From NCBI GenBank assembly GCA_014193115.1, contig BJHQ01000022.1, positions 1 to 64,000 of the forward strand: DNA of 64,000 nt. The letters are read 5' to 3'. The notes beneath the pieces were generated by a model, which saw nothing but the letters and a program-made list of their open reading frames with translations, made no database searches and was not told where the DNA came from. The stretch is from Planctomycetota bacterium (GTDB lineage: Bacteria; Planctomycetota; UBA11346). A program made the position numbers and the translations under genes. Positions 1 to 7,663 of the stretch are shown in pieces; within the stretch, counting starts at the first letter, position 1; every line of letters begins with the position of its first letter.

Positions 1-337
1 GCCGGCAGGAAAGCAAAAAGGGCCTCAATCGCAGGCGACGCATGGCTGGATACGAAACAAAATGCCTGGAGGAGATCTTGCTTTTGACTAACGGCAGTGT
101 CACTCAGTAGGTAATGCAATCGCCCTGGTCGGAAGCGCCCGGCAGGCCGATGAAAAAATTCGTTTTCCTGCCCTCGATTCTCCTGCAAAGGTGACCAGTG
201 ATCGCTCTTTTCCAGGGGGAAGGCGAGGGTGGCTGTTTGTCCAGAGGACGGCCCGCCTTCTTCACCTCCGCAGGCAGTTTTCTCAGCAGCCTGCTGGAAG
301 CGCTCCGAGACGCCTGGATGGGTGCGGTCGCTGCCGG
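1..337. other. Left edge, no gene assigned
   Basis: All three plus-strand frames entering from the left edge stop within the first 120 bases, and none resembles a recognisable protein end. The first 190 bases are noticeably richer in A and T than the rest of the window. The remainder lies downstream of the stop of the lipoprotein gene on the minus strand. A gene ending here cannot be excluded, but I cannot support one. Confidence 0.4.
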
Positions 338-1285
338 TCAGGGCCGTTTGACCAGCGCGCCGAGGTCATCGGGGACCAGCCGGACCGCCATCAGGCGGCG
401 TTCCGGGCCTGGTGCGACCAGGGCGGTGCAGGGCAGCATCGGCAGCGACCAGGTCTTGACCCAATCGCCCAGATCGCCGCGGTCACCGGGACTGGCCCAG
501 AGCAGGACCTCGGCGCCGGCAGCGCGCAGCCGTGCGGCGGCGGCCAGTGGGGCGCCGTCGGCGGTGACCACGACCAGCTTGGCCCGGCCGGCGCAGGCGG
601 CCGCCCACAGCTCGACTTGGCCGGCGGCCTCGTCGTCGGAACCAGCGAGGAACAGGTAGAGCAGCCAGCGCTGCGGTTCGCTGGCCGGATCCCAGACCGG
701 GCCGTCGAGGGGCGTTCCGCCCAGCCGGCCGGGCGGTCCGCCGATCCGTTGGTGGAAGGCCACCAGGCCCAGCAGCGGCTTGGCCTCGGGCAGTTCCGAG
801 GAGAGCGCGGTGGCGAGCTGCTTGGCCTCCCCGATCCGGCCCTGGCGCAGGCGCAGTTGGACGCGCAGCGCCCTGCCCGCGGTCTTGAAGGCCGGACTGG
901 GCAACACCTCGATCCGGTCAAGGAGCTCCTCGGTCGGCCGGTCGCCCCGGCCGCGGTCGTAGACCAGTCGCCAGTCCGCCAGCAGATACACGGCTTTATT
1001 TTCGAGCCGGGTGCCCTTCACCTGATCGATCAGGCGTTCGAGCCGGGGACCGAACTGGCGGTAGCGGCGGTCACGTTCAACCGGTTTCAGACGCGCCAGG
1101 ACATCCAGGTCGGCCTCGACATCTTCGACGATCTGCTGGATCCGTTGATCCCGGGCCCGGGCCTCGCGTTCGGCCTCGGCGGCGGGGTTGGAGATCTCCT
1201 CGACCCCGGTTCCCTGGCTGCGCACGCCGTCGCCGCAGCCGGGCAGGCAGATCAGGGCCAGCAGAGTGGGCATAGCGCAGCGCAT
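338..1285 (-). CDS. Predicted lipoprotein of unknown function
   Basis: A 315-residue protein. The N-terminus has a short hydrophobic stretch ending in CLPGC, a near-lipobox, so it is probably exported and lipidated. An alternative ATG four codons in would give a more typical signal peptide (MPTLLALICLPGC). The middle is charged and probably helical (residues 30-110). The C-terminal third alternates hydrophobic strands and small residues in a Rossmann- or thioredoxin-like manner, but I see no CxxC or other catalytic motif. It stands alone: the next minus-strand gene starts beyond an inverted-repeat element. I do not recognise a family. Confidence 0.7.
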   Translation of the reverse strand: MRCAMPTLLALICLPGCGDGVRSQGTGVEEISNPAAEAEREARARDQRIQQIVEDVEADLDVLARLKPVERDRRYRQFGPRLERLIDQVKGTRLENKAVYLLADWRLVYDRGRGDRPTEELLDRIEVLPSPAFKTAGRALRVQLRLRQGRIGEAKQLATALSSELPEAKPLLGLVAFHQRIGGPPGRLGGTPLDGPVWDPASEPQRWLLYLFLAGSDDEAAGQVELWAAACAGRAKLVVVTADGAPLAAAARLRAAGAEVLLWASPGDRGDLGDWVKTWSLPMLPCTALVAPGPERRLMAVRLVPDDLGALVKRP

Positions 1286-1358
1286 GGCCGGGACGCTACC
1301 CGCCCGGCGGAAAACAGCAGCCCGCTCGCCGGGCAGAACGACATATGACGCAGGTGGG

Positions 1359-1462
1359 GAACCGCCAAGGCGCCAAGGAGTGGAACGTTGGAGGGAGAAC
1401 CGTGCGCACCTGGTTGATCGACCAGTCAGCGGAGCAGGTTCTTCTTGGCGCCTTGGCGGTTC
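1359..1462. repeat. Inverted-repeat element, family A (copy 1)
   Basis: A left arm, GAACCGCCAAGGCGCCAAGG at 1359-1378, is answered by its near-perfect reverse complement at 1444-1462, giving a 104-bp unit with about 65 bp of unrelated interior. The same arm sequence recurs at 18988, 28098/28181, 55625 and 58248/58460. There is no open frame inside. It looks like a small non-autonomous dispersed element placed between two genes. Confidence 0.75.
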
Positions 1463-1522
1463 ATCTGTCTTTTGAAACTGAAACGGCTAACGGATTGTGT
1501 GCACCGCGACCCGTGCCAGCTG

Positions 1523-2761
1523 TCAGGGAATTGGAGCAGTTGGCGCCGGTTTGCGTGCACGTTCGGCGTACAAGGCCCGGGCCGCCGCGTCGCTGGCCGG
1601 CAGGCCGCCGAGCCGGTCCGGACGATCGGCGTCGACGTGGTACAGGGTTCCATCGCTCGCGGCGACCTCCGGCTTGGCCTTGTCGGCGAGCGACGTGGGC
1701 TCGGCCATGACCTTGAATCCACCTTTGCCGCATCCGGCGCAGTGATTGGCAACACTCCCTGGTCCGGACTTGCCGTGCATCCAGCCCCACGGATGCATCC
1801 ACGGCGTGCCGTCGAGGGCGTAAAAGAGGCAGCCTTCGAACAAGTTATGTCCGGCGTCGATCGGAGCATAGAAGATCACGTCGCCCATCAACGTGCTGTC
1901 GAGCACGACATTGCCGCCGCCCTGGGAAGCGCCGCCGGCTTTCCCTGAGATCACGATGGAATGGCGGGTCAGATACATGCTTATTCCGACCAGCAAAAAA
2001 TCATCGCCGGTGATATGGATCGGACCGAGTGAACGGTGCAAGGTGATCCGGCGCAATGTGCAATGGCTGCCGCTGAGGCCGACGGTGTGGTGGCCGACAT
2101 CGACCAGGTCGAGGTTGTCGAACCAGCAGTCTGACAGATCGCTCAACACCATTCGGCAACAGGCCGGGAATCCCTTGGTTTTACCTTCGCCGGCACCGCC
2201 GATCGGAGTGAATTCGGTATCGGCGAGACCGGCCAGGTCGGCATGACGCAGGGTGAAATCCTCAAGACCGGCACGCGCGATCGCCTTGCCGTCAAACACT
2301 AACCGTTCGGGGCTCATTTTTCCATCCGGGCCGGCGGTCTGCCGCATGCGGCTTTCCAGCACCGTGGCTCCGCGTCCGGCTCCGCGCAGCACCACGCCGC
2401 TGCGCAAGGTCAGGGTCGCGGTCACCGGATGGATCCCCGGGCCCAACCGGATCACCGTTGGGGCGGAAGGATCGGCTTTGGCGGCATTGATCGCCGCCTG
2501 GATGTCGCCACCGGCCGGGACCTCGGCGATGATCGGCAGCGAGGAGCGCAGTGGGATGCCGCCGCGCACGCCGGCGGCGGCCCAGCGAATCAGATCAGGA
2601 TGCGCAGCAGCGGCCGGCAACGCAGTGGCTCCGGCGTCGCCAACCTGCGGCCGGACCAGTGGCTCGCCTGCGCCGGCGATCGTCGCCAGCGCAACCAGAA
2701 ACCACACAGGCAACCGGTGCCGAGCCGATCTGCGCGAACCTCGGGGCTTCAGTTGGATCAT
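1523..2761 (-). CDS. Secreted right-handed beta-helix (pectin-lyase-fold) protein
   Basis: A 412-residue protein with a signal peptide (positively charged first 16 residues, then a hydrophobic stretch to about residue 31). From about residue 75 it resembles pectate-lyase-superfamily proteins: an early 'ggdIQAAINAAKAD' motif, then a ladder of short beta-rungs (GVVLRGAG, LEDFTLRHADL, CWFDNLDLVDVG, CTLRRITLHRS). No catalytic lyase residues can be assigned, so it may bind or modify a polysaccharide rather than cleave it. Its start codon overlaps the stop of the DUF1552 gene (ATGA), so the two are translationally coupled. It is the third gene of the DUF1592-DUF1552 operon, which suggests a joint role at the cell surface. 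Confidence 0.75.
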   Translation of the reverse strand: MIQLKPRGSRRSARHRLPVWFLVALATIAGAGEPLVRPQVGDAGATALPAAAAHPDLIRWAAAGVRGGIPLRSSLPIIAEVPAGGDIQAAINAAKADPSAPTVIRLGPGIHPVTATLTLRSGVVLRGAGRGATVLESRMRQTAGPDGKMSPERLVFDGKAIARAGLEDFTLRHADLAGLADTEFTPIGGAGEGKTKGFPACCRMVLSDLSDCWFDNLDLVDVGHHTVGLSGSHCTLRRITLHRSLGPIHITGDDFLLVGISMYLTRHSIVISGKAGGASQGGGNVVLDSTLMGDVIFYAPIDAGHNLFEGCLFYALDGTPWMHPWGWMHGKSGPGSVANHCAGCGKGGFKVMAEPTSLADKAKPEVAASDGTLYHVDADRPDRLGGLPASDAAARALYAERARKPAPTAPIP

Positions 2762-4227
2762 GGCTTCTTTCCCGTAACGGGCGGTTTCGCAGCGGCCGGT
2801 GTCGCCGGTTCGGCGGCCTTGGCGCCGGGTTTGGCCGGCTCGCTCGGTTTAATGCTCTCCGGCGGTTTCTCCTTCGGCTTTTCTTGTGGAGGGTCTCCTC
2901 CGGACAGTGCCGGCAGCTCGTCGGTGGCCCCGGCGAAGCTCTTGGCCGGTACGCCCATCCGGCGCAGCATGCCCAGGTACAGCGAGGACAAGGTGGTACC
3001 TTGCGGATAGGGCAGATAGCGGCCCGGTGCGATGGTCCCGCCCGCGCGACCGGCCATCAGCATCGGCGTATGATCGGCGTTGTGGCTGCGTCCGTCGAGC
3101 ATGGCGGTGCCCAGGGTGACCATGCTGTTGTCGAGCAGCGACGATCCACCTTCATCGATCGCGCGCATTTTCTGGCATACCTTGACGAATTGGGCCACCT
3201 GCCAGGTGGTGATCGCGGCATAGCCCTTGGGCTCGGAATGCGAGCAGGTGTGGTGACCGAAAACAGTCAGCCCGGGGACCAGCCCGGAATAGCTGCGATC
3301 GCTGGCCTCATTGGTCATCAAGAGGGTGATCACCCGCGTGGTGTCGGTCTGCAACGCGAGCACAGCCAGATCGAGCATCAACTGCAAACGCTCGCCATAG
3401 GTCTTGGGGTCGAGGGGCGGCGGAACCAACTCTGGTTTCGTTCTTGGGCGCCACGTTCTGGTATCGGGCCGGCTGGAGAACTCGACGCGCCGTTCGACTC
3501 CGCGCAGCGCCTCAAGGTATTCATCGAGTTTGTTGGCGTCGCGAGTGCCCAGCTTGGGGCGGAGGGATTTCGCTTCGCCCAGCGCCAGATCGATGAGGCT
3601 GCGATCGTCGGCGGCGGGTCGGCTGGGCAGCGGTCGGCCTTGGGCATCTTTGGCTCCGAACATGCGTTCGAACAAGGCTCGGGGATTGATCTCGCGGGCC
3701 ATCGGCTCGGTCGGTGAGGCCCAGGACATGTAGTGGAAGTACTGGGCGCTGTATCCCTTCTGATCTCCGAAAGGCGGTGGCTCGGTGCCGATCTCGATGG
3801 ACGGCAGGGGCGTGTCCTGACCCACCGCCTTGGCCATGACCTGGTCCATCGATACGCCGCCGCCGGCGATGTCGGCCCCGGTGGTCGGCTTGGATTTCAG
3901 GCAGGTGAAATAGCCGTGGGCATTCTCGTGGCTGCCGACGCCAGGGTTCTTGAGACCTTTGAAGACCAGCACCTCGTCGCGGATCGGCGCGAGCGGGGCG
4001 AGGCACTGAGGCAGATCGAATTGGCTGCCGCTTTTCTTTGGGAACCAGGCATCGGGAGGCACCCCGTTGGCGAAATAGAGCATCAGAGTGCGCACCGGCG
4101 GCTTGCCGGCGCTGGCTGGTTCCGATGCCGCCAGCGGCCGCATGCATTCGAGCAGCGGCAGACCAAGGGCGGCCACCGCGCCGCGGAGCAGGGTGCGTCG
4201 GGGAATGAGCCAGGATGGTTGCGACAT
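2758..4227 (-). CDS. DUF1552 family secreted protein
   Basis: A 489-residue protein; the ATG at 4227 is chosen because it yields a twin-arginine signal peptide (IPRRTLLRGAVAALGLP) and lies 10 bases after the preceding gene. The body (about residues 50-420) matches the planctomycete DUF1552 family, seen in stretches such as FANGVPPDAWFP, SIEIGTEPP, RTWRPRTKPEL and DRSYSGLVPGLTVFGHH. The family is exported and almost always paired with DUF1592 cytochromes; its biochemical role is unknown. The last 55 residues are an unusual Lys/Pro/Ala-rich tail. The gene overlaps the next by four bases. Tat export fits a protein that folds or binds a cofactor before secretion. Confidence 0.85.
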   Translation of the reverse strand: MSQPSWLIPRRTLLRGAVAALGLPLLECMRPLAASEPASAGKPPVRTLMLYFANGVPPDAWFPKKSGSQFDLPQCLAPLAPIRDEVLVFKGLKNPGVGSHENAHGYFTCLKSKPTTGADIAGGGVSMDQVMAKAVGQDTPLPSIEIGTEPPPFGDQKGYSAQYFHYMSWASPTEPMAREINPRALFERMFGAKDAQGRPLPSRPAADDRSLIDLALGEAKSLRPKLGTRDANKLDEYLEALRGVERRVEFSSRPDTRTWRPRTKPELVPPPLDPKTYGERLQLMLDLAVLALQTDTTRVITLLMTNEASDRSYSGLVPGLTVFGHHTCSHSEPKGYAAITTWQVAQFVKVCQKMRAIDEGGSSLLDNSMVTLGTAMLDGRSHNADHTPMLMAGRAGGTIAPGRYLPYPQGTTLSSLYLGMLRRMGVPAKSFAGATDELPALSGGDPPQEKPKEKPPESIKPSEPAKPGAKAAEPATPAAAKPPVTGKKP

Positions 4228-4237
4228 AATAGTCCGA

Positions 4238-6748
4238 TCACTTGGAGTTTGAAGGTTTCGGCGAGGCTGTGTGCGCGGCGGTGGCCGATGGTTTGGCCTG
4301 AGCCGGCGCACCCGGCGCCGCTGGTTTTTCCGGCGCAGCCGATGGAGCCGGCGCCGCCGGTTTTGCCGGCGTTGCCAATGGGGCCGGCGTTGCCGATGGA
4401 GCCGGCGCCGCCGGTTTTGCCGGCGTTGCCGATGGAGCCGGCGCCGCTGGTTTTGCCGTGGCTTCTGGTTGAGGCTTAATTGGCGGCGCTGGCCCAGGCT
4501 TTTCAGTGGGTTGAGCGGCCGGTCCGGATGCCGGTGGCTTCTTCGGCCGGATGATTTTGCTGCCGCCATTCTGATCCCATACCGGTTGGTACATGCGCAG
4601 GCGGAACGCATCGCTGCGCACGATCTCGTCGATCAGGACCGACGCTTTCCAACCGGCCTGGGGCAGCCTGGCCATGGCCGCATCGACCGGGCAGCGGTCA
4701 TACTTGGTCAGGTCCCGCGCTAGCGCATACACCGTCAGATCCCTGGCCAGACGCTTGATCAGATCCGTTTTCCGCTCGTTCAACAATCTCCGCAGCCCAT
4801 CAATGCCGGTGATGTCCGTGCCGTCGGGCATGGCCGCCTGGTCGTCGATGGGGTGGCCGTCTTCCCGATCCCGCCAACGCCCGATCCCGTCGAAATGCTC
4901 CAAAGCGAATCCCAGGGGATCCATCTTCTGATGGCAGGACATGCAGTCGGCTCGGGAGCGGTGCTGCTCAAGGCGCTGGCGAAGGGTCTGGTGATTGACG
5001 GCGTCGTTCTCGGGCAAGGCGCCAACATCATTGGGTGGCTCAGGCATTTTGACATTGAGCAGCTTGGTCAGGACGTATTTTCCACGAAGGACCACGCTGC
5101 TGCGGTCCGGCGCCGAGGTGGCGGTGAGCAGGCCGGCCATGCCCAGGATCCCACCGCGGTGCGGGGCGGCTTTAACCTGCCGCATCGCCGGGCCGGTCAC
5201 GCCGGCCATGCCATAGTGCTTCGCCAGCCGCTCATCGACGAACTGGTAATCGCTCGAGATCACATCGGTCAGGGGACGATCGGCCGAGAACAGATGCGCG
5301 AAGAACGCCGCCACCTCGGCCTGCATGGAACGCTGTAAATCCTCGGTATATTCAGGGAAAATTTTAGGATCAGGGGTCTTCAGTGAGCCCAGGACGTTGC
5401 ATCCCAGGAACTGCACGCCGAAGCCTTCGCCAAGGCCCCGCACCCGCTGATCGGCAAGCATCCGCTTCGCCTGGGCAGCGATGGCATCAGGTTCGCGCAG
5501 CTCCTTCCGGTCTGCCGCCTCAAGCAACTGCTCGTCTGGCAGCGACGACCAGAGGAAGGCCGCAAGCCGCCCGGCCATCGCATGATCGCTGAGCGGTATC
5601 ATCCCTTTGCGACCGCTTGTTTCATCCACCAGATAAAGGAAACGCGGCGAGTTCAGCATGCCGACCAGGGCCAAGCGGAGCGCCGACGGCGGAGCATCGC
5701 CCCGGGCCAAGGCTTGATCGGCCAGCTTGGCGTAGGGCTCGGGATCCGCTGCCGCCGCGCTCTGGCGGAAGGCCCGCCTGACCAGCGGTTTCAGGATCGT
5801 CCGGATGGCCTGAGCAGGAGCCGCACCGGCCAGCGGAGAGAGCAACTGGGTGCGCGCCGCGACCAGCGCTGGAGCGGTCCCATCGAGCAGCGTCCTCAGC
5901 GCCTGGTCATTCGCCGTCAGGTATTTTTCCAGGAACATCGTATTGTTGAACAGCGCGGCGCCCGCGTTGTCGAACCCGGCTCCAGCGCCGTCTCCGGGCA
6001 GCATCTGGGGATCGGCGATGTCCGCTCCGAACAGGTCGCGCAGACTGTTGGCCCATTCTCGGCGGGTCAGGCGCCGGCTGTACACCATGCCGACCTGCTG
6101 ATTGCTGGCCTGGTCGTCGCGCACGCCATTATCTGAGCAATCAAGGAGTTTCTCCAGCCGCTTCTCTTGCATCCGGATCCAGGCCACGAGCTTGGCGCGA
6201 TCGGCCGCAGCCAGCGGCGGGACCGTGATCGTCTCTTTGTCGTTCAATTTCCGACTCTTCTGCGGCATCTTTCCCGCCGCGATGAGCTCGCGATACGTTC
6301 CCCAGTTCAGCACCCGGTCGGCATCCTCCTGGTTTTTCATCCAGACGAGGTCCATGCCCCCCGGCGGCTTGGGCCCCTGGTGGCACGGCAGGCAATGAGT
6401 CACCAGCAACGGGTGGATGTCGGCAACGAAATCCAGCTTGGGCGACGACAGCTCCTTGGCATACCGGACCAGATCGGCCTTGTCCGCGGCAGCCAGGGAC
6501 TTGGCCTTGCTCGGAGGCATTTCGCCATCACCGACCGAAACCGCGACCTTGGCCCAGAGCACTGGATTCTCCCTGGCCAACCCGTCATCCTTGAACGCCG
6601 CCAGGTTGACCCCGCCTTTCGCCTTGTCGCCAGTATGGCACGACAGACAGGTGGCTGCGAGGATCGGCTGGATGCGCGAGAAATCAGGGGGCGGCGCCTC
6701 GCCAGCTATGGCCGCACACATCACGACGAGAAGGAGTTGAATGCTCAT
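4238..6748 (-). CDS. Planctomycete multi-domain cytochrome c (DUF1587/1592/1588/1585)
   Basis: An 836-residue exported protein with a signal peptide (residues 1-16). Two c-type heme sites sit near the N-terminus, CLSCH at 34-38 and CLPCH at 119-123, and a third CxxCH, CMSCHQKMDPLGFALEHFD, lies in the DUF1588 region near residue 600. Family order DUF1587, DUF1592, DUF1588, DUF1585 fits the length. From about residue 720 it ends in roughly 110 residues of Pro/Ala-rich repeats built on a PAAPAPSATPAK unit. It is the first gene of a three-gene operon with DUF1552 and a beta-helix protein. Such proteins are abundant in planctomycetes and thought to be periplasmic redox proteins, but no reaction has been assigned. 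Confidence 0.88.
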   Translation of the reverse strand: MSIQLLLVVMCAAIAGEAPPPDFSRIQPILAATCLSCHTGDKAKGGVNLAAFKDDGLARENPVLWAKVAVSVGDGEMPPSKAKSLAAADKADLVRYAKELSSPKLDFVADIHPLLVTHCLPCHQGPKPPGGMDLVWMKNQEDADRVLNWGTYRELIAAGKMPQKSRKLNDKETITVPPLAAADRAKLVAWIRMQEKRLEKLLDCSDNGVRDDQASNQQVGMVYSRRLTRREWANSLRDLFGADIADPQMLPGDGAGAGFDNAGAALFNNTMFLEKYLTANDQALRTLLDGTAPALVAARTQLLSPLAGAAPAQAIRTILKPLVRRAFRQSAAAADPEPYAKLADQALARGDAPPSALRLALVGMLNSPRFLYLVDETSGRKGMIPLSDHAMAGRLAAFLWSSLPDEQLLEAADRKELREPDAIAAQAKRMLADQRVRGLGEGFGVQFLGCNVLGSLKTPDPKIFPEYTEDLQRSMQAEVAAFFAHLFSADRPLTDVISSDYQFVDERLAKHYGMAGVTGPAMRQVKAAPHRGGILGMAGLLTATSAPDRSSVVLRGKYVLTKLLNVKMPEPPNDVGALPENDAVNHQTLRQRLEQHRSRADCMSCHQKMDPLGFALEHFDGIGRWRDREDGHPIDDQAAMPDGTDITGIDGLRRLLNERKTDLIKRLARDLTVYALARDLTKYDRCPVDAAMARLPQAGWKASVLIDEIVRSDAFRLRMYQPVWDQNGGSKIIRPKKPPASGPAAQPTEKPGPAPPIKPQPEATAKPAAPAPSATPAKPAAPAPSATPAPLATPAKPAAPAPSAAPEKPAAPGAPAQAKPSATAAHTASPKPSNSK

Positions 6749-6918
6749 GGATCACGACGTGGTGGCGAGTATGGCGTTGGAGCTGCCGGGACGACCGCGA
6801 AGAATGGAACAGGGTAGCACTTATCGTGCAGGGACCCTGGCGCGTTGCGCAGGTCGCCAGCCGCGCGTCGCCCCGCTGGTTCACAGCGACCGGACGACCA
6901 GGAGCATCGCGGCCGGGC

Positions 6919-7563
6919 ATGCTCCGCTTCCCTGATCCCAGGTTTCTCGGGACTCCTCCCGCGCTCTGGCTCGCAGCCTGCGGAACCGGGGTCGGTCCCC
7001 GGGCACCCGCTGAGCAGGTCGCGCTCATTGCCGTCTTTCGCGGCTCGGCCACCGTCCGCTGGGCCGGCCACGAGGCGACCGCGTCGATGGATGAAGCGCT
7101 GGTGATTCCTGGCGGTTTGGAGACCCGCCAGGCGACTCAGAAGCATAGCCGCTGCGCCTGGTTCCACCTGGCCGGCCAGGCGATGGCGGTGCTCGGCGCA
7201 ACCGCGCCGGAGGTTCGCCGCAATGCCACGGTGCGCCTGCTCGGTGGGTTGCGTCTCGCCGCCATCGAGGCCGGACCGGAGGCCACCCCGGCGATGGCCG
7301 TCGCCCTGGGCTGGAGCGTGATCGAAGCGGTACAACCGGTCAGATCCGAAAGCCCTTTCCAGGACCGCGTGCTCGACAAGCTCGCCGACCTCCTGCGCCA
7401 CAAAGATCCAATAACCAAGGACACCCTGGATTGGATGGCGGACATGCTCGGCCTGAGCACCGCCATGATGACGCGCCGCTTCCGCAAGCGGTTCGGCTGT
7501 GGTCCCCATGCGTATCGGCGCCGGCATCTGCCAGCATCGGTGCAGCGCCCCGGGGACCGGTGA
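6919..7563 (+). CDS. AraC-like regulator with a shortened DNA-binding domain
   Basis: A cupin-like N-terminal half (FRGSATVRWAGHEATAS, EALVIPGGLETR) precedes a C-terminal helix-turn-helix of AraC type (ADMLGLSTAMMTRRFRKRFG then GPHAYRRRHL). AraC proteins normally have two such motifs over about 100 residues; here only one is present and the protein ends 12 residues after it. The ATG at 6919 is preferred because an AGGAG lies upstream and the protein then begins at the conserved region; an in-frame ATG at 6826 is possible. It is divergent from the cytochrome operon, which it might control. A frameshift or truncation is possible, but the following bases do not encode an obvious missing half. 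Confidence 0.6.
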   Translation: MLRFPDPRFLGTPPALWLAACGTGVGPRAPAEQVALIAVFRGSATVRWAGHEATASMDEALVIPGGLETRQATQKHSRCAWFHLAGQAMAVLGATAPEVRRNATVRLLGGLRLAAIEAGPEATPAMAVALGWSVIEAVQPVRSESPFQDRVLDKLADLLRHKDPITKDTLDWMADMLGLSTAMMTRRFRKRFGCGPHAYRRRHLPASVQRPGDR

Positions 7564-7663
7564 CGGCACCAGCGTGATTCCCGGCCCGAGCCGCCTGGTT
7601 CCCGGCGCCTGTTCCGTGGCGCCTAGTCCGTGGCACGTCGGCCAGTGGGCCCCAGACTCCATC

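Noticed and set aside
191..1348. A 385-codon plus-strand frame opposite the lipoprotein
   Set aside because: The minus-strand frame has a signal peptide and lipobox; the plus frame is low-complexity Gly/Gln/Arg typical of antisense.
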